Shown: positions 1 through 9,282, numbered from the stretch's first letter. The stretch: DNA of 64,000 nucleotides from Bacteroidales bacterium (GCA_017620015.1 JAFZRE010000026.1:1-64000), one strand, 5' to 3'. Program-made: numbers and translations. Notes: generated from the letters alone by a model not told the origin.

Positions 1-1
1 A

Positions 2-169
2 GATGACAATGCCACACTGCTGATGATGACCGAGTTCTACAACAACCTAACATCTGGAATGTCGAAACGAGAAGCCTTCCTTGCAGCACAAAACACGGTT
101 AAGAAAACTAAGGGTTTTGAAAATTCAAGGTATTGGGCAGCGTTCATAATGCTTGATGGAAACGAATAA
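2..169 (+). CDS. CHAT-domain protein, C-terminal end (partial)
   Basis: Reading frame 2 is open from the window edge to a TAA at 167-169, giving the last 55 residues of a protein whose start lies outside. The tail has the pattern that ends CHAT (caspase HetF associated with TPRs) peptidase-like domains: a LMMTEFYNNLTSGMSKREA block, an AAQ segment, then RYWAAFIMLDGNE at the very end. In CHAT proteins this is the last helix and strand of the caspase-like fold. The catalytic His and Cys would be upstream and cannot be seen, so activity is unknown. CHAT proteins are often proteases in signalling or phage defence. The family call rests on a short tail only. Confidence 0.6.
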   Translation, partial: DDNATLLMMTEFYNNLTSGMSKREAFLAAQNTVKKTKGFENSRYWAAFIMLDGNE

Positions 170-214
170 AATAAAAAAACGCCTACTTTAAAAAAAAGTT
201 TGTTTCTTTGCAGT

Positions 215-862
215 ATGATTTCCGAATTATGTGACGGGGCAATGGTAGGACTGACGGCTTCCATAACTGTGGGGCCAGTAGCGGTATTGTGCATACAGCG
301 TGCGCTCACGCGTCCGCGTATTTCGTCGTTCATTTCGGGTGTGGGCGTGGTGTTTGCCGACACACTGATGGCAGCCCTTTCATATTTTCTCTACTCACTA
401 ATTTTCAACACTATTCAGGAATATAAGCCTATACTTGGTGTAATAGGCGGAATCATTGTCATCATTTTTGGCGTGTTCATGTTCAAGCGAAACGTGTTGA
501 AGGATATCAGGCAAAGCAAGGATAACCGCAACTCGCTATGGCAGGATTTCATCTCCGTTGTTGGACTTACGCTTTCGAACTTCATCGGGGCAATGACTTA
601 TATTTTTGCCTTCTTTGCAATGTTTAATGTTGGTGTCGGCGATGGTGTTTCCGACAGCAACGAACTGATAAAAGGCATATTCATAATGCTTGGCTTCGTG
701 CTTGGTTCGTTCTCGTGGTGGACCTTCCTCACAATGTCACTAAGTTTCTTCCGCAAGAAGATAAGGCCTCGCCATTTCCTGACAATCAACCGCGTAGGTG
801 GCTCGATAATAATACTGCTGGGTATTTATACAATAATTTCCACGTTTGTGGAAATCATATAG
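215..862 (+). CDS. LysE/RhtB-family amino-acid exporter-like membrane protein
   Basis: An inner-membrane protein of 215 residues with about six hydrophobic segments, as in LysE/RhtB exporters. The N-terminus has the family pattern G.ML.G.T.S...GPV.. in the form GAMVGLTASITVGPVAVLCIQ, followed by a second helix with an acidic residue (GVVFADTLMAALSYFLY). The frame is open from a TTG at 200, but ATG 215 is the better start; ATG 242 is another option. A CTTTGC box ends only four bases before ATG 215, so the leader would be almost absent. The substrate cannot be told from sequence. It converges with folP, with a palindrome between the two stops. Confidence 0.75.
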   Translation: MISELCDGAMVGLTASITVGPVAVLCIQRALTRPRISSFISGVGVVFADTLMAALSYFLYSLIFNTIQEYKPILGVIGGIIVIIFGVFMFKRNVLKDIRQSKDNRNSLWQDFISVVGLTLSNFIGAMTYIFAFFAMFNVGVGDGVSDSNELIKGIFIMLGFVLGSFSWWTFLTMSLSFFRKKIRPRHFLTINRVGGSIIILLGIYTIISTFVEII

Positions 863-884
863 GAATCGTTTTTTGATTATTTTT

Positions 885-904
885 AGACGTTGCTCGCAAC
901 GTCT
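885..904. repeat. Palindromic repeat (family B) between convergent genes, terminator-like
   Basis: Perfect hairpin: AGACGTTGC (885-893), a 2-base loop TC, and GCAACGTCT (896-904). It ends one base before the folP stop codon and follows the exporter stop, so it could end transcription in both directions. Near-identical hairpins occur at 50827-50846 and 53185-53204, so it is a dispersed repeat rather than a private terminator. Confidence 0.8.
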
Positions 905-1744
905 CTACAATATTCGCAACTTCCCACAAATCTTCACCACCTCAACGGCCTCCTTCACATCGTGGACACGAAGAATATCCGCACCCTTTTGCAATGCGAT
1001 TGTATTTAGCACAGTAGTGCCGTTAAGTGCGTTTTCGACGGTAATATTCAAATATTTCCAAAGCATCGACTTGCGCGAAATGCCAACCAGCAATGGCAGT
1101 TCAAACATACCAAAGTCACCAAGATGCTCCATAAGTTCGTAGTTCTGGTCAACGGTCTTCGAAAAGCCAAAGCCCGGGTCGATTATGATATCGGAAACGC
1201 CCAGACTATGCAACTTATTGACTTTCTCGGAAAAGAAATTCAGTATGTCACCAGGGAAAGATGTGTATTCCGTGCCATTATGCATTGTCAGAGGATTGGA
1301 TGCTCCATGCATAATAATATATGGTACGTGCAGACAGGCAACTGTCTCGAACATCAACTGGTCGGCATCGCCACCGCTGATGTCGTTTACGATTGCTACG
1401 CCATAGTCGGCCACGGCACGACGGGCAATCTCTGCGCGAAAAGTATCGAGCGAGAAAATTCGATTGGAAAAATGTTTTGCTACTATCTCCAATGCCGGCT
1501 CCAACCTACTCCATTCCTCGTCAGCATCGATGATTCTGCTTCCAGGACGGGTTGACATTCCACCGATGTCAACCATATCGGCTCCATCGGCAAACATCTT
1601 TTCTATGCGCTCCTTGATTTCACCATTGTCGGTAACCCTGCTTGCCGGGTTGAACGAATCAGGCGTAAAATTCAAAATCCCCATAATGCGGGGATTTGAA
1701 AAGTCGTAAAGCGACCCTTTGATGTTTATGTGATCCAACCTCAT
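905..1744 (-). CDS. folP: Dihydropteroate synthase
   Basis: Joins 6-hydroxymethyl-7,8-dihydropterin pyrophosphate with p-aminobenzoate to make 7,8-dihydropteroate in folate synthesis; cytoplasmic. The 279 residues match the usual length. Near the N-terminus is the signature GILNFTPDSFNP (loop 1), then GADMVDIGGMSTRPGS (loop 2, with Met in place of the more common Glu). NDISGG, IIMH and DPGFGFSKT follow, and SRKSML is near the C-terminus. It is the last gene of the ftsK-lolA-folP operon: its ATG begins only two bases after the stop of the LolA-like gene, so translational coupling is likely. High certainty from motifs. Confidence 0.95.
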   Translation of the reverse strand: MRLDHINIKGSLYDFSNPRIMGILNFTPDSFNPASRVTDNGEIKERIEKMFADGADMVDIGGMSTRPGSRIIDADEEWSRLEPALEIVAKHFSNRIFSLDTFRAEIARRAVADYGVAIVNDISGGDADQLMFETVACLHVPYIIMHGASNPLTMHNGTEYTSFPGDILNFFSEKVNKLHSLGVSDIIIDPGFGFSKTVDQNYELMEHLGDFGMFELPLLVGISRKSMLWKYLNITVENALNGTTVLNTIALQKGADILRVHDVKEAVEVVKICGKLRIL

Positions 1745-1746
1745 CG

Positions 1747-2394
1747 CTATCGCATGTCAATAAGTTCGGCATTTGGATACGATGCCTTGTTGAACTTGAC
1801 TTCGGCATCGGTGATTGTCGGATTTTCAAGCATCTTGTCAATTTCAACAAGATAGTTTACGCCGTCCTTGCCAACATAGCGAACCGAGAAAATCTGCTTC
1901 TTGGTCTTGTCGATACGAATTGTAATCTTCGAGTACTTCTTGTTCTCGATTTGCTTCGGATAGAAGTCAAACTCAAGCAAAGCACGGTTTTTCTCGAACT
2001 TGTCAGAAATAAAGTTTACCTTGAACTTCGACTTGTAGTCCTTGAGGATAGCCTGAGGATTTGTCATGAAAGCCTCGTTGTCGCTGTTGTTAGTAATATT
2101 GATTTCGTCGGCATCCTTCAGATAGGTCCAATTTGTCTTTCCATCGGAATAAACTACCTGACCCATGATGTCCATCTTATAGAGGCCCTGCTTGTAAATA
2201 GCATTACCCTTATACGAGTCGCGCTTTGCATTGTGCAAATTTTCTACATACATAGTAAAATCAATCTTCAGACCGACGTATTTTTCGGTCTTGGCTGCTA
2301 CTTGGTCGAGGATTTCCATCTGCGGAACAGAACCCTGTGCCAACATCATTAACGATGCTATCGAAGCGATTATCAACAATATAACTTTTTTCAT
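1747..2394 (-). CDS. LolA-like outer-membrane lipoprotein carrier
   Basis: A secreted periplasmic protein of 215 residues with a signal peptide (MKKVILLIIASIASLMMLAQG). After it comes the LolA-like half-barrel pattern: ILDQVAAKTEKYVGLKIDFTM, KGNAIYKQGLYKMD, TNWTYLKDADEINI and an FYPKQ strand. LolA-type proteins carry lipoproteins across the periplasm to the outer membrane. ATG 2394 is used; the frame extends two codons further to a TTG that is unlikely to be the start. It sits between ftsK (22-base gap) and folP (2-base gap). Pairing of a LolA-like gene with ftsK is common in Bacteroidota. Sequence similarity within LolA is low, so the substrate is inferred. Confidence 0.8.
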   Translation of the reverse strand: MKKVILLIIASIASLMMLAQGSVPQMEILDQVAAKTEKYVGLKIDFTMYVENLHNAKRDSYKGNAIYKQGLYKMDIMGQVVYSDGKTNWTYLKDADEINITNNSDNEAFMTNPQAILKDYKSKFKVNFISDKFEKNRALLEFDFYPKQIENKKYSKITIRIDKTKKQIFSVRYVGKDGVNYLVEIDKMLENPTITDAEVKFNKASYPNAELIDMR

Positions 2395-2416
2395 ATTCAA
2401 AAATTTTTACATTCAA

Positions 2417-5080
2417 CTATTTAATTTCACGCAATGACTCCAAATATCGTTCCAAAGATGTTTCGTCGTACATAACCTGACGAGCCTTACTGCCTTCGTA
2501 CGGTCCGACAATGCCCATTGCCTCGAGCTGGTCAACAATTCGTCCTGCCCTGTTGTAACCTATTCCAAACTTACGCTGCAACATCGATGTGGAGCCCTGC
2601 TGTGTACTGCAAACAAGACGAGCAGCTTCCTCGAACAGCGGGTCGCGGTTATTTGGGTCGAGATTGGCGCCACCGCCAGCATCTTCACCGCCTTCGGTCT
2701 TGACTTCTGGAAGTTCGTACGGACCTATATAATGTTGCTGGTGCTCGATATGGTCAACAATGGCATCAACTTCGGGGGTGTCAACAAATGCGCACTGGAT
2801 ACGTGTTACGCTTGCATTGCCGGCATAAAGCGAGTCGCCACGACCGATAAGCTGCTCTGCTCCCTTGGCATCAAGCACGGTTCGCGAGTCAATAACCGAC
2901 TGAGTGCGAAGCGCTATACGAGTTGGTATGTTAGCCTTGATGACACCAGTTACGATGTTCACCGACGGACGCTGGGTAGCAAGAATCATGTGCATACCTA
3001 CGGCACGCGCTTTCTGCGTGATTCGCGCTATAGGAGTTTCAACCTGCTTTCCAGCCTGCATAATGAAATCACCATACTCGTCAATGATTATGACGATATA
3101 TGGCAAAAACTGATGGTGCATAGCGGTATTCGGCACAACTTTCTGGGGATTGAGACGTCGATTGATGAATTTTTCGTTGTATTCCTCCAAGTTACGTACA
3201 CCTGCGTCCATCAGCAGTTTGTAGCGTTCTTCCATCTCTACCACGAGCGAGTTGAGTGTGTTGATGACCTTGTCGCAGTCGGTAATGACTACCTGCTGTG
3301 GGTCGGTATCGGGTTGCGCTGCAAGAAAATGACGGATAAGTGGCTTGTATGGAGCAAACTCTACCATCTTCGGGTCAACCATCACGAGCTTGAGTTCTGC
3401 CGGATGTTTCTTGTATAGCAACGAAGTAATAATCGCATTGATAGCTACCGACTTACCAGTTCCTGTAGCACCAGCCACAAGCAAGTGCGGAGTCTTTGCG
3501 AGGTCGAACATAAAGATTTCGTTGGTAATTGTTCGTCCGTAAGCAATTGGCAGACGCATTTTTTTCTCCTCCTGGAAACGCTTGGAAGCGATTACCGAAT
3601 GCATCGATACCATCTGCGGCTTTTCGTTAGGCACCTCTATACCGACAGTTCCCTTGCCGGGCATCGGGGCAATAATACGTATTCCTGCAGCAGAAAGTGA
3701 AAGCATAATGTCGCTCTCCAGGCTCTGTATCTTGCTGATACGTACGCCAGCCTTCGGTACTACTTCGTACAGAGTCACTGTTGGCCCCACAGTAGCCTTG
3801 ATGGAGTCAATCTCCACACCGTAGTTGCGTAGTGTAGTGACGATACGGTTAGCATTTTCGCGTTGCTCTTCTTGATTAATTATAGGCGCGTTCTCGTTGT
3901 CGTAAGTCTTCAACAAGTCAAGCGACGGGAACTTGTAGTCCTCAAGTTCCGCACGCGGGTCGTAAGGCCCTACTTTCTTCAGCCATTCGTCGGGGTCGTT
4001 TTCATCAATAATCTCTTCCTCCTGTGGCTTGTTTATCTCAAGGTCCATCACTTCATCTGATTCAACCTCTTGTTTTGGATCTTCATCAACAGGCTGACTT
4101 TCCTCGTCTTGGGGTGTTTCCGAATCTGATGCCTCCTCGGGATTTTCTACATTTACAGGATTTATTTCCAAGTCAATTCCACTATCATCTTCCTTCTTTC
4201 CATCTGGATTTTGGTAAAGGTCGATAACAGTTGGATTTTCTGTTTCATCTGGTTCGCTTGGCTCGTCTGTTTCCGTTACATCTTCACCATTATGCTCAAT
4301 CGGAAGTATAGGAGCAACATCGCCAGTTTCGCCATCCGTTGGTTCTGTAGGATTATCTATTTCATCCTCCTCGGTTGTAAGTTTCTCCTTTATGTCCTTA
4401 ACCCTGAATGCTGCAATTTTCTCCAAAATCTTCTTTATGCCCAAAATGGAATTCTCGAAGCAGAAAATAACGATAATCAGAGCAAGTACAATTATTATGG
4501 AATAAGCCCCCACTGCTCCCACCAAATTGCACATTCCTGTGAACATAAAATAACCGTGCTTTCCACCGAGCATAAACAGGCTATCCTTGAAAATGGAAGC
4601 CAATGCAAGGCTGAACCACAGCATTATTACCGTACTCTTTATCATGAACGACAATATACGAATCTTCCTTATCCGCAGCAATCTAAGGCTTATTACAACC
4701 AGCATAGCCACAATTGCAAACGAAGCAATGCCGAAAGTGTCGCGAATAAAGAAGTTAGCCACAACCGCACCAATCTTGCCAGCCTTGTTCTCAACCTGTA
4801 TGTCGGAATTAAACATAGCCTCGAAGAAACCATAGTTCGACAGCGACTGGTCGCTCTTCCAAGTGAAGAAATAGGAAATGAACGAAACAATCATCAATAT
4901 GACGAACGCCAAAAGCAAAAATCCGATACAGATTTTAATCTGGTCGGAACGTTTTACCTTCGACTCGTCGTCAACGACTGGCTCGCTACCTTTTTTCTTG
5001 GTGTCGTTCGATTTTTTGGACTTTGTATCTTCCTTCTGCTTGTCCTGTTTTTTACCTTTTTTTCCAAACATTTTTTTCAT
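2417..5080 (-). CDS. ftsK: DNA translocase FtsK/SpoIIIE family
   Basis: A septal DNA pump that clears the terminus region and activates dimer resolution at division. The 887 residues begin with a Lys-rich cytoplasmic stretch. Four hydrophobic segments follow (about 50-75, 110-140, 145-165, 185-210), then a long acidic Glu/Asp/Pro linker (about 235-365), then the RecA-like motor. Walker A is GATGTGKS near residue 538 and Walker B is IVIIIDEYGDF near 664. The C-terminal gamma winged helix, which reads KOPS-type DNA signals, is visible as SMLQRKFGIGYNRAGRIVD. ATG 5080 starts MKKMFGKK. First gene of the operon with the LolA-like gene and folP. Confidence 0.95.
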   Translation of the reverse strand: MKKMFGKKGKKQDKQKEDTKSKKSNDTKKKGSEPVVDDESKVKRSDQIKICIGFLLLAFVILMIVSFISYFFTWKSDQSLSNYGFFEAMFNSDIQVENKAGKIGAVVANFFIRDTFGIASFAIVAMLVVISLRLLRIRKIRILSFMIKSTVIMLWFSLALASIFKDSLFMLGGKHGYFMFTGMCNLVGAVGAYSIIIVLALIIVIFCFENSILGIKKILEKIAAFRVKDIKEKLTTEEDEIDNPTEPTDGETGDVAPILPIEHNGEDVTETDEPSEPDETENPTVIDLYQNPDGKKEDDSGIDLEINPVNVENPEEASDSETPQDEESQPVDEDPKQEVESDEVMDLEINKPQEEEIIDENDPDEWLKKVGPYDPRAELEDYKFPSLDLLKTYDNENAPIINQEEQRENANRIVTTLRNYGVEIDSIKATVGPTVTLYEVVPKAGVRISKIQSLESDIMLSLSAAGIRIIAPMPGKGTVGIEVPNEKPQMVSMHSVIASKRFQEEKKMRLPIAYGRTITNEIFMFDLAKTPHLLVAGATGTGKSVAINAIITSLLYKKHPAELKLVMVDPKMVEFAPYKPLIRHFLAAQPDTDPQQVVITDCDKVINTLNSLVVEMEERYKLLMDAGVRNLEEYNEKFINRRLNPQKVVPNTAMHHQFLPYIVIIIDEYGDFIMQAGKQVETPIARITQKARAVGMHMILATQRPSVNIVTGVIKANIPTRIALRTQSVIDSRTVLDAKGAEQLIGRGDSLYAGNASVTRIQCAFVDTPEVDAIVDHIEHQQHYIGPYELPEVKTEGGEDAGGGANLDPNNRDPLFEEAARLVCSTQQGSTSMLQRKFGIGYNRAGRIVDQLEAMGIVGPYEGSKARQVMYDETSLERYLESLREIK

Positions 5081-5090
5081 TTATCAAAGA

Positions 5091-5116
5091 AAAAAATCCC
5101 CTTGCGAGGATTTTTT
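5091..5116 (-). terminator. Intrinsic terminator of the DUF4412-like gene
   Basis: Inverted repeat AAAAAATCC (5091-5099), an 8-base loop, and GGATTTTTT (5108-5116). Read on the minus strand it is a hairpin ending in a T run, placed just after the stop of the 5137-5823 gene and before ftsK. Confidence 0.6.
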
Positions 5117-5136
5117 CCTATTTATAAAAATATTTT

Positions 5137-5823
5137 TTACATACCACCACCGAGCATCTTAGCAAAATCTTCCGGAGAGAGCTTCTGGTAGTCATCGGTA
5201 ATCATGAACATCGAGTTGTTTACGCCACCCTTCTTAACTTCCTTTGCGGTCATGGTCATGTTCATGCCCTGAGTGTTCATAGAGTACTGCATCGGAACGC
5301 CCTTTACACCCTTAACCTGCGAATTTTCATAGTAGCTTTCCGGCATAGCAATGTCTTCTGTTACGAAAACCTCCATGGTTTCACCATCGGTGGTAACATT
5401 GTACTTGGTGCACTTGTAACCAGCAATTGTCTTGGTTTCGTCAGTTTTCTCAACTACCGGTTCTGAGTCCTTCAAGTCGCCCGATTCCTTTGCGTCTGCC
5501 TTAGCCTTTTCTATGTCTTCCTTTGACTGCTGTGTAGCAAGCTTCTGACCCATAACATCAATAAGAACGATTGCACTGCCATCTTCAAGTACTACTGAAC
5601 CCATAGTGTACATTGGAGAAACCTGATCCATTCTAAACTTTCCGTCCTTAACATATGTTATCATTTCGGTCGGAACTTGACCTTTATACTGCGGATCCAA
5701 ATCTTCGTAAGTGATTGCATACTTGATAATTCCTGCGAAAGTCTTTTCCTTCTTCTGTGCGCTAACCGAGAACGACACCAACAATGCCATTACCACGCAT
5801 AATACTTTAACTATAGTCTTCAT
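5137..5823 (-). CDS. Secreted DUF4412-like protein
   Basis: An exported protein of 228 residues with a signal peptide ending near VSFSVSAQKK. The mature part has the pattern of DUF4412-type proteins: an N-terminal strand FAGIIKYAITYEDLD, YVKDGKFRMD, VLIDVMGQK, a lysine- and acid-rich middle, IAGYKCTKYNVTTDGETMEV and a methionine-rich end (NTQGMNMTMTAKEVKKG). The family is widespread in Bacteroidota and its function is unknown. ATG 5823 (MKTIVKVL) is preferred to the upstream TTG. It is monocistronic, with a promoter at 5887-5895 and a terminator at 5091-5116. Confidence 0.65.
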   Translation of the reverse strand: MKTIVKVLCVVMALLVSFSVSAQKKEKTFAGIIKYAITYEDLDPQYKGQVPTEMITYVKDGKFRMDQVSPMYTMGSVVLEDGSAIVLIDVMGQKLATQQSKEDIEKAKADAKESGDLKDSEPVVEKTDETKTIAGYKCTKYNVTTDGETMEVFVTEDIAMPESYYENSQVKGVKGVPMQYSMNTQGMNMTMTAKEVKKGGVNNSMFMITDDYQKLSPEDFAKMLGGGM

Positions 5824-6132
5824 ATTCAAAATAATTTATTGTTGTTACTAATTTAATTAAAATCCTACCTATATAAAAAAATGTTCGCAAAGATAGTCAT
5901 TATAATTTTTACGGCTGCCATAAAACTAATAAAAAAAACTTAATCTTTTGAACAATTCAAGGTGTAAACAAAAATGATGCCGAAGAAGAAAAGGCTCGCA
6001 GGCGGACAGGCTCACAGACTAACAGTCAAGTGTTCTTCACAATTAGTTTTCTGTTAACTTGTTAAACCAAAATCTAAATTCGTAAATCGTAAATAAACTT
6101 TATCTTTGCACCACTTTTGAAATACATACGAA
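5824..6132. other. Divergent intergenic region with two promoters
   Basis: 309 bases between divergent genes. It holds a minus-strand TATCTTTGC box (5887-5895) for the DUF4412-like gene and a plus-strand TATCTTTGC box (6101-6109) for the membrane protein. In between is a stretch with CAGACTAACAGTC-type short repeats (about 5988-6030), resembling the longer repeat at 43900-43994. No ORF or RNA gene was seen. Confidence 0.55.
6101..6109 (+). promoter_or_regulatory. Bacteroidota -7 promoter element
   Basis: TATCTTTGC fits TAnnTTTGC and lies 23 bases before the ATG at 6133. No clear -33 TTTG was found. Confidence 0.6.
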
Positions 6133-8247
6133 ATGAACGAAAAATTCCATAGGATAATATTCATAATCATTGCAATAGCAATTGCATTGACAATGTTTTC
6201 TCTCGTCAGCGACTACGGTAGCAGCACCGCCGAAGACGAATACCAGATAAACAACGCCATCCAGCTCGACCGCTACTACAAAAGTTTCGGCAGCGACACC
6301 AGCATACTCGAAAACACCCGACCGATGTATAGCGGATGGTTCAACGCACTCACAGTCACTCTGTCCGATGCCTTTGCAAAATTTGAAATCCGCAGTGTAC
6401 GCCATGCCACTAACGCAATATTCGGCTTTGTGGGAATTGTTTTCGCCGCACTGCTTGCAAGACGTTGCCGCAACTGGCGCACGGCAAGTTTCACAATGCT
6501 CATGCTCGGACTTTCACCAGTAATTTTCGGACATTCAATGTTCAACCTCGACGATATACCTGTTTTTGCGACATTCGCGGCATCTTTATACTTCGTGAAA
6601 CGCCTTGCCGACCACTATCCAAAGCCAAAAATCGTTGATGTAATATTTTTTGCATTGTCAGCAGCATTGTGCATCACGGCAAATCCTGACTGCTCGACAA
6701 TTGTAGCAATTGCACTAATCCTTTGCATTATCGGACTTGTCGCACAACGCAAACACAATGAAATCAAGAAGGCTGCTATACGCTATCCAATATTTGCAGT
6801 AGGCTCGTTAGCCGTGATTTTCGGAATTGTCATACTGCTTATACCCCAAGGAATTGGCGAATGGCTCAACTCGTTCTCGCCTAACTCACCAACAAGAATA
6901 CTCTTCGAAGGCAAACTTGTATGGACCGACCTTCTGCCGTGGTACTACAACACCAAAATGCTTGTGATGACAATTCCTGCCGCAGTATTCGTCGGAATGC
7001 TTCTCGCCCTCGGGCTTTGCTTTGTAAAGAAGTCCAACCGCGCAGAAATAATCACTCTTGTTTGCATTTCAGCAGTTTCAATCCTGATTTTCTCACTGAA
7101 ATCCGACACAAACGGCATCTGGCAGCACCTGCTTTACGCCGAAATCCCGCTATACATAGTTGCGGCCATTGGCTTCGATATGCTTGCCGAATCTTCACGC
7201 TCAACAGCCACACAGATTGCAGGCATCGCAATACACCTACTGCTGATGATAATGCCGGCGGTACATATTTTCCGTAGCCATCCGTACAGCCACATCTACT
7301 ACAACGAATTTACTGGCGGATTAAACCATGCTTTCGGTCGCTACGAACTTGAAAACTACGGCGTAAGCAACCGTGAAGCCGCACAATGGATAATCGACAA
7401 CGGCAAGTACAACCTGTCTGGCGACCAACTTTTTGTTGCAGCACGAAGCGAAAAAGCAGGAAAGCATTATTTTGGCAAGTACAAGTACGAAGTTTCCATC
7501 GTTGAAACGCGCTGGGCGGAACGTGCAAACCACATCTGGGACTACGCCATCTTCCCCGTCACAGGAATTGAGCCAGAAATACTTACAAGCCAGTATTTTC
7601 CGCCGAAAAACACCGTTGACACAATAAGCATCGACAATGTTCCGATTTGCCTTGTGCTTCAACGCACCGACACCTGCGACCTCTACGGACGCGGATACCT
7701 TGCAAACAATGACGTACAGCACGCCATAGAACTGCTCGAAACAGCAGTTTACAACGACCCTACCAACGAATCGGCAATGATAAACCTCATCGATGCCAAC
7801 CTGCGCATAAACAACAAGGACGCAATGAAAAAATGGATTGACCGTTTCCTCGAAATTGCTCCTCGCGACGATGTTGGCAACTACTATAATGCTTATTACC
7901 ACAACATTACAGGCAACAACGATGAAGCAGAACGCATCAGCAAGGAAATTATCGACTACAACCCGCGATTCAGTCTTGCGTATATGTTCCTTTCAACTGT
8001 TTACACCTTGCAAAAACGTTACGACGAAGCCGAAAACATAGTCCTCTCGCTTGTTGACTACGACATTTACGACGAACAGGCGGCTCGCCAGCTCGTCCGT
8101 GTATATAACGCACAGCAGAAAGACATCAGCGAAGCGGAACTGTCGTACTACGACTACGCCAGCAAATCGTACGACCGCCGTGGCAAAAAGGAACTTGCCG
8201 AAAAATACAGGAAACTGTACGAAGAGACAAAAGCCAAAAATAAATAG
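6133..8247 (+). CDS. Membrane glycosyltransferase-like (GT-C) protein with TPR tail
   Basis: 704 residues in two halves. Residues 1-400 are a polytopic membrane domain of about nine helices. Its first external loop carries an acidic EDEYQIN motif after helix 1, as in GT-C enzymes of the PMT/ArnT (family 39) group that use lipid-linked sugars. LGLSPVIFGHSMFNLDDIPVFA and a later HPYSHIYYNEFTGGLNHAFGRYE-type loop also fit that layout. From about 540 the protein turns into TPR-like helical repeats (CDLYGRGYLANNDVQHAIEL, and MFLSTVYTLQKRYDEAENIV) that probably mediate protein contacts. The donor and acceptor are unknown. Strong promoter upstream. It could be an uncharacterised tetratricopeptide membrane protein rather than an active transferase. 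Confidence 0.6.
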   Translation: MNEKFHRIIFIIIAIAIALTMFSLVSDYGSSTAEDEYQINNAIQLDRYYKSFGSDTSILENTRPMYSGWFNALTVTLSDAFAKFEIRSVRHATNAIFGFVGIVFAALLARRCRNWRTASFTMLMLGLSPVIFGHSMFNLDDIPVFATFAASLYFVKRLADHYPKPKIVDVIFFALSAALCITANPDCSTIVAIALILCIIGLVAQRKHNEIKKAAIRYPIFAVGSLAVIFGIVILLIPQGIGEWLNSFSPNSPTRILFEGKLVWTDLLPWYYNTKMLVMTIPAAVFVGMLLALGLCFVKKSNRAEIITLVCISAVSILIFSLKSDTNGIWQHLLYAEIPLYIVAAIGFDMLAESSRSTATQIAGIAIHLLLMIMPAVHIFRSHPYSHIYYNEFTGGLNHAFGRYELENYGVSNREAAQWIIDNGKYNLSGDQLFVAARSEKAGKHYFGKYKYEVSIVETRWAERANHIWDYAIFPVTGIEPEILTSQYFPPKNTVDTISIDNVPICLVLQRTDTCDLYGRGYLANNDVQHAIELLETAVYNDPTNESAMINLIDANLRINNKDAMKKWIDRFLEIAPRDDVGNYYNAYYHNITGNNDEAERISKEIIDYNPRFSLAYMFLSTVYTLQKRYDEAENIVLSLVDYDIYDEQAARQLVRVYNAQQKDISEAELSYYDYASKSYDRRGKKELAEKYRKLYEETKAKNK

Positions 8248-8304
8248 GAATTATACTTTATCACATTTTTTTGCATTTTGTGTATTACAAATCAAAAAAA
8301 TGAT

Positions 8305-8312
8305 TACTTTTG
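8305..8312 (+). promoter_or_regulatory. Bacteroidota promoter for the SPFH gene
   Basis: TACTTTTG fits TAnnTTTG. A TTTG at 8277-8280 is a possible -33 element, with a slightly long 24-base spacer. Confidence 0.5.
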
Positions 8313-8337
8313 ATGAAAATTTTAAACTCAAATTGTC

Positions 8338-9216
8338 ATGGAAGTATTAATAATTACTATTGTATCAATTGTTGTAGTCATATTGTTTTTGGCTGGCTTC
8401 AAGGTTGTACGTCCTACACACAGGGCACTTGTCGAAAGACTTGGTAAGTATCACCATTTTGCAAATCCTGGCCTGCACTGGATAATTCCATTCATCGACC
8501 GCATCTACCGCGTGAACGTAACAGAACAGATGGTTGATGCCGACCCACAGGAAATTATCACCAACGATAACTTGAACGCCACCGTCGATGCACAGATTTA
8601 TTTCCGCGTACGCGAAGACGAACAAAGCGTAAAGAACTCGTTGTATAACGTTTACAACTATCAGGTGCAGATTGTAAACCTTGCACGTACAACTTTGCGT
8701 AACATCATTGGTACTCTTACACTTAAGTCGGCAAACAGCGAACGTGGACGCATTAACACCGAGTTGCACCAGATTTTGTCAGAAGAAACCAACGACTGGG
8801 GTATTTCGATTGTACGCGCCGAACTGAAGCAAATTGACCCGCCACAAGACGTTCAGGCAACCATGAACAAGGTCGTAAAGGCTGAAAATGAGAAGATTGC
8901 CGCAATTGACTATGCAACTGCTGCCGAAACCGAAGCCGACGGTGTTAAGCGTGCAAAAATCAAGGAAGCAGAAGGTTTCCGTCAGGCTAAGATTCTGAAC
9001 GCCGAAGGTGAAGCCGAAGCGATAAGGCTTGTAAACGAGGCTGCAGAAAAGTATTTCATAGGTAACGCTCAGATATTAAGAAAGATAGAGGCTTTGGAGA
9101 ACTCTCTCAAGAACAACGCCAAGATTGTTGTCCCGTCAGACTCCGATTTGGTTAATGTAATTGGTGAAATGGCTGGCGTTTTGCCGTTGGAAAAGAAAGA
9201 GAAAAAGCACGAATAA
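8338..9216 (+). CDS. SPFH/Band 7 (stomatin-like, slipin) membrane protein
   Basis: A 292-residue bitopic membrane protein of the stomatin/QmcA type, which forms large oligomers in membrane microdomains and often partners with proteases or NfeD. One N-terminal membrane helix (residues 2-23) is followed by the Band 7 core: KVVRPTHRALVERLGKYH, NPGLHWIIPFIDR, VNVTEQMVDADPQEIIT and LRNIIGTL. A coiled-coil follows with the signature AEGEAEAIRLVNEAAEKYF. The length is normal. No NfeD partner gene is adjacent. It ends in a strong terminator and is probably transcribed alone. Confidence 0.9.
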   Translation: MEVLIITIVSIVVVILFLAGFKVVRPTHRALVERLGKYHHFANPGLHWIIPFIDRIYRVNVTEQMVDADPQEIITNDNLNATVDAQIYFRVREDEQSVKNSLYNVYNYQVQIVNLARTTLRNIIGTLTLKSANSERGRINTELHQILSEETNDWGISIVRAELKQIDPPQDVQATMNKVVKAENEKIAAIDYATAAETEADGVKRAKIKEAEGFRQAKILNAEGEAEAIRLVNEAAEKYFIGNAQILRKIEALENSLKNNAKIVVPSDSDLVNVIGEMAGVLPLEKKEKKHE

Positions 9217-9237
9217 ATACTGACGAAACACAAAAGA

Positions 9238-9261
9238 AAAGCCCGACATTTGCCGGGCTTT
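9238..9261. terminator. Bidirectional intrinsic terminator
   Basis: AAAGCCCG (9238-9245), an 8-base loop, then CGGGCTTT (9254-9261). A T-rich tail follows on the plus strand and A-rich sequence precedes it, so it can serve both convergent genes. Confidence 0.85.
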
Positions 9262-9282
9262 CTTATATCCTGTCATGGCTTT

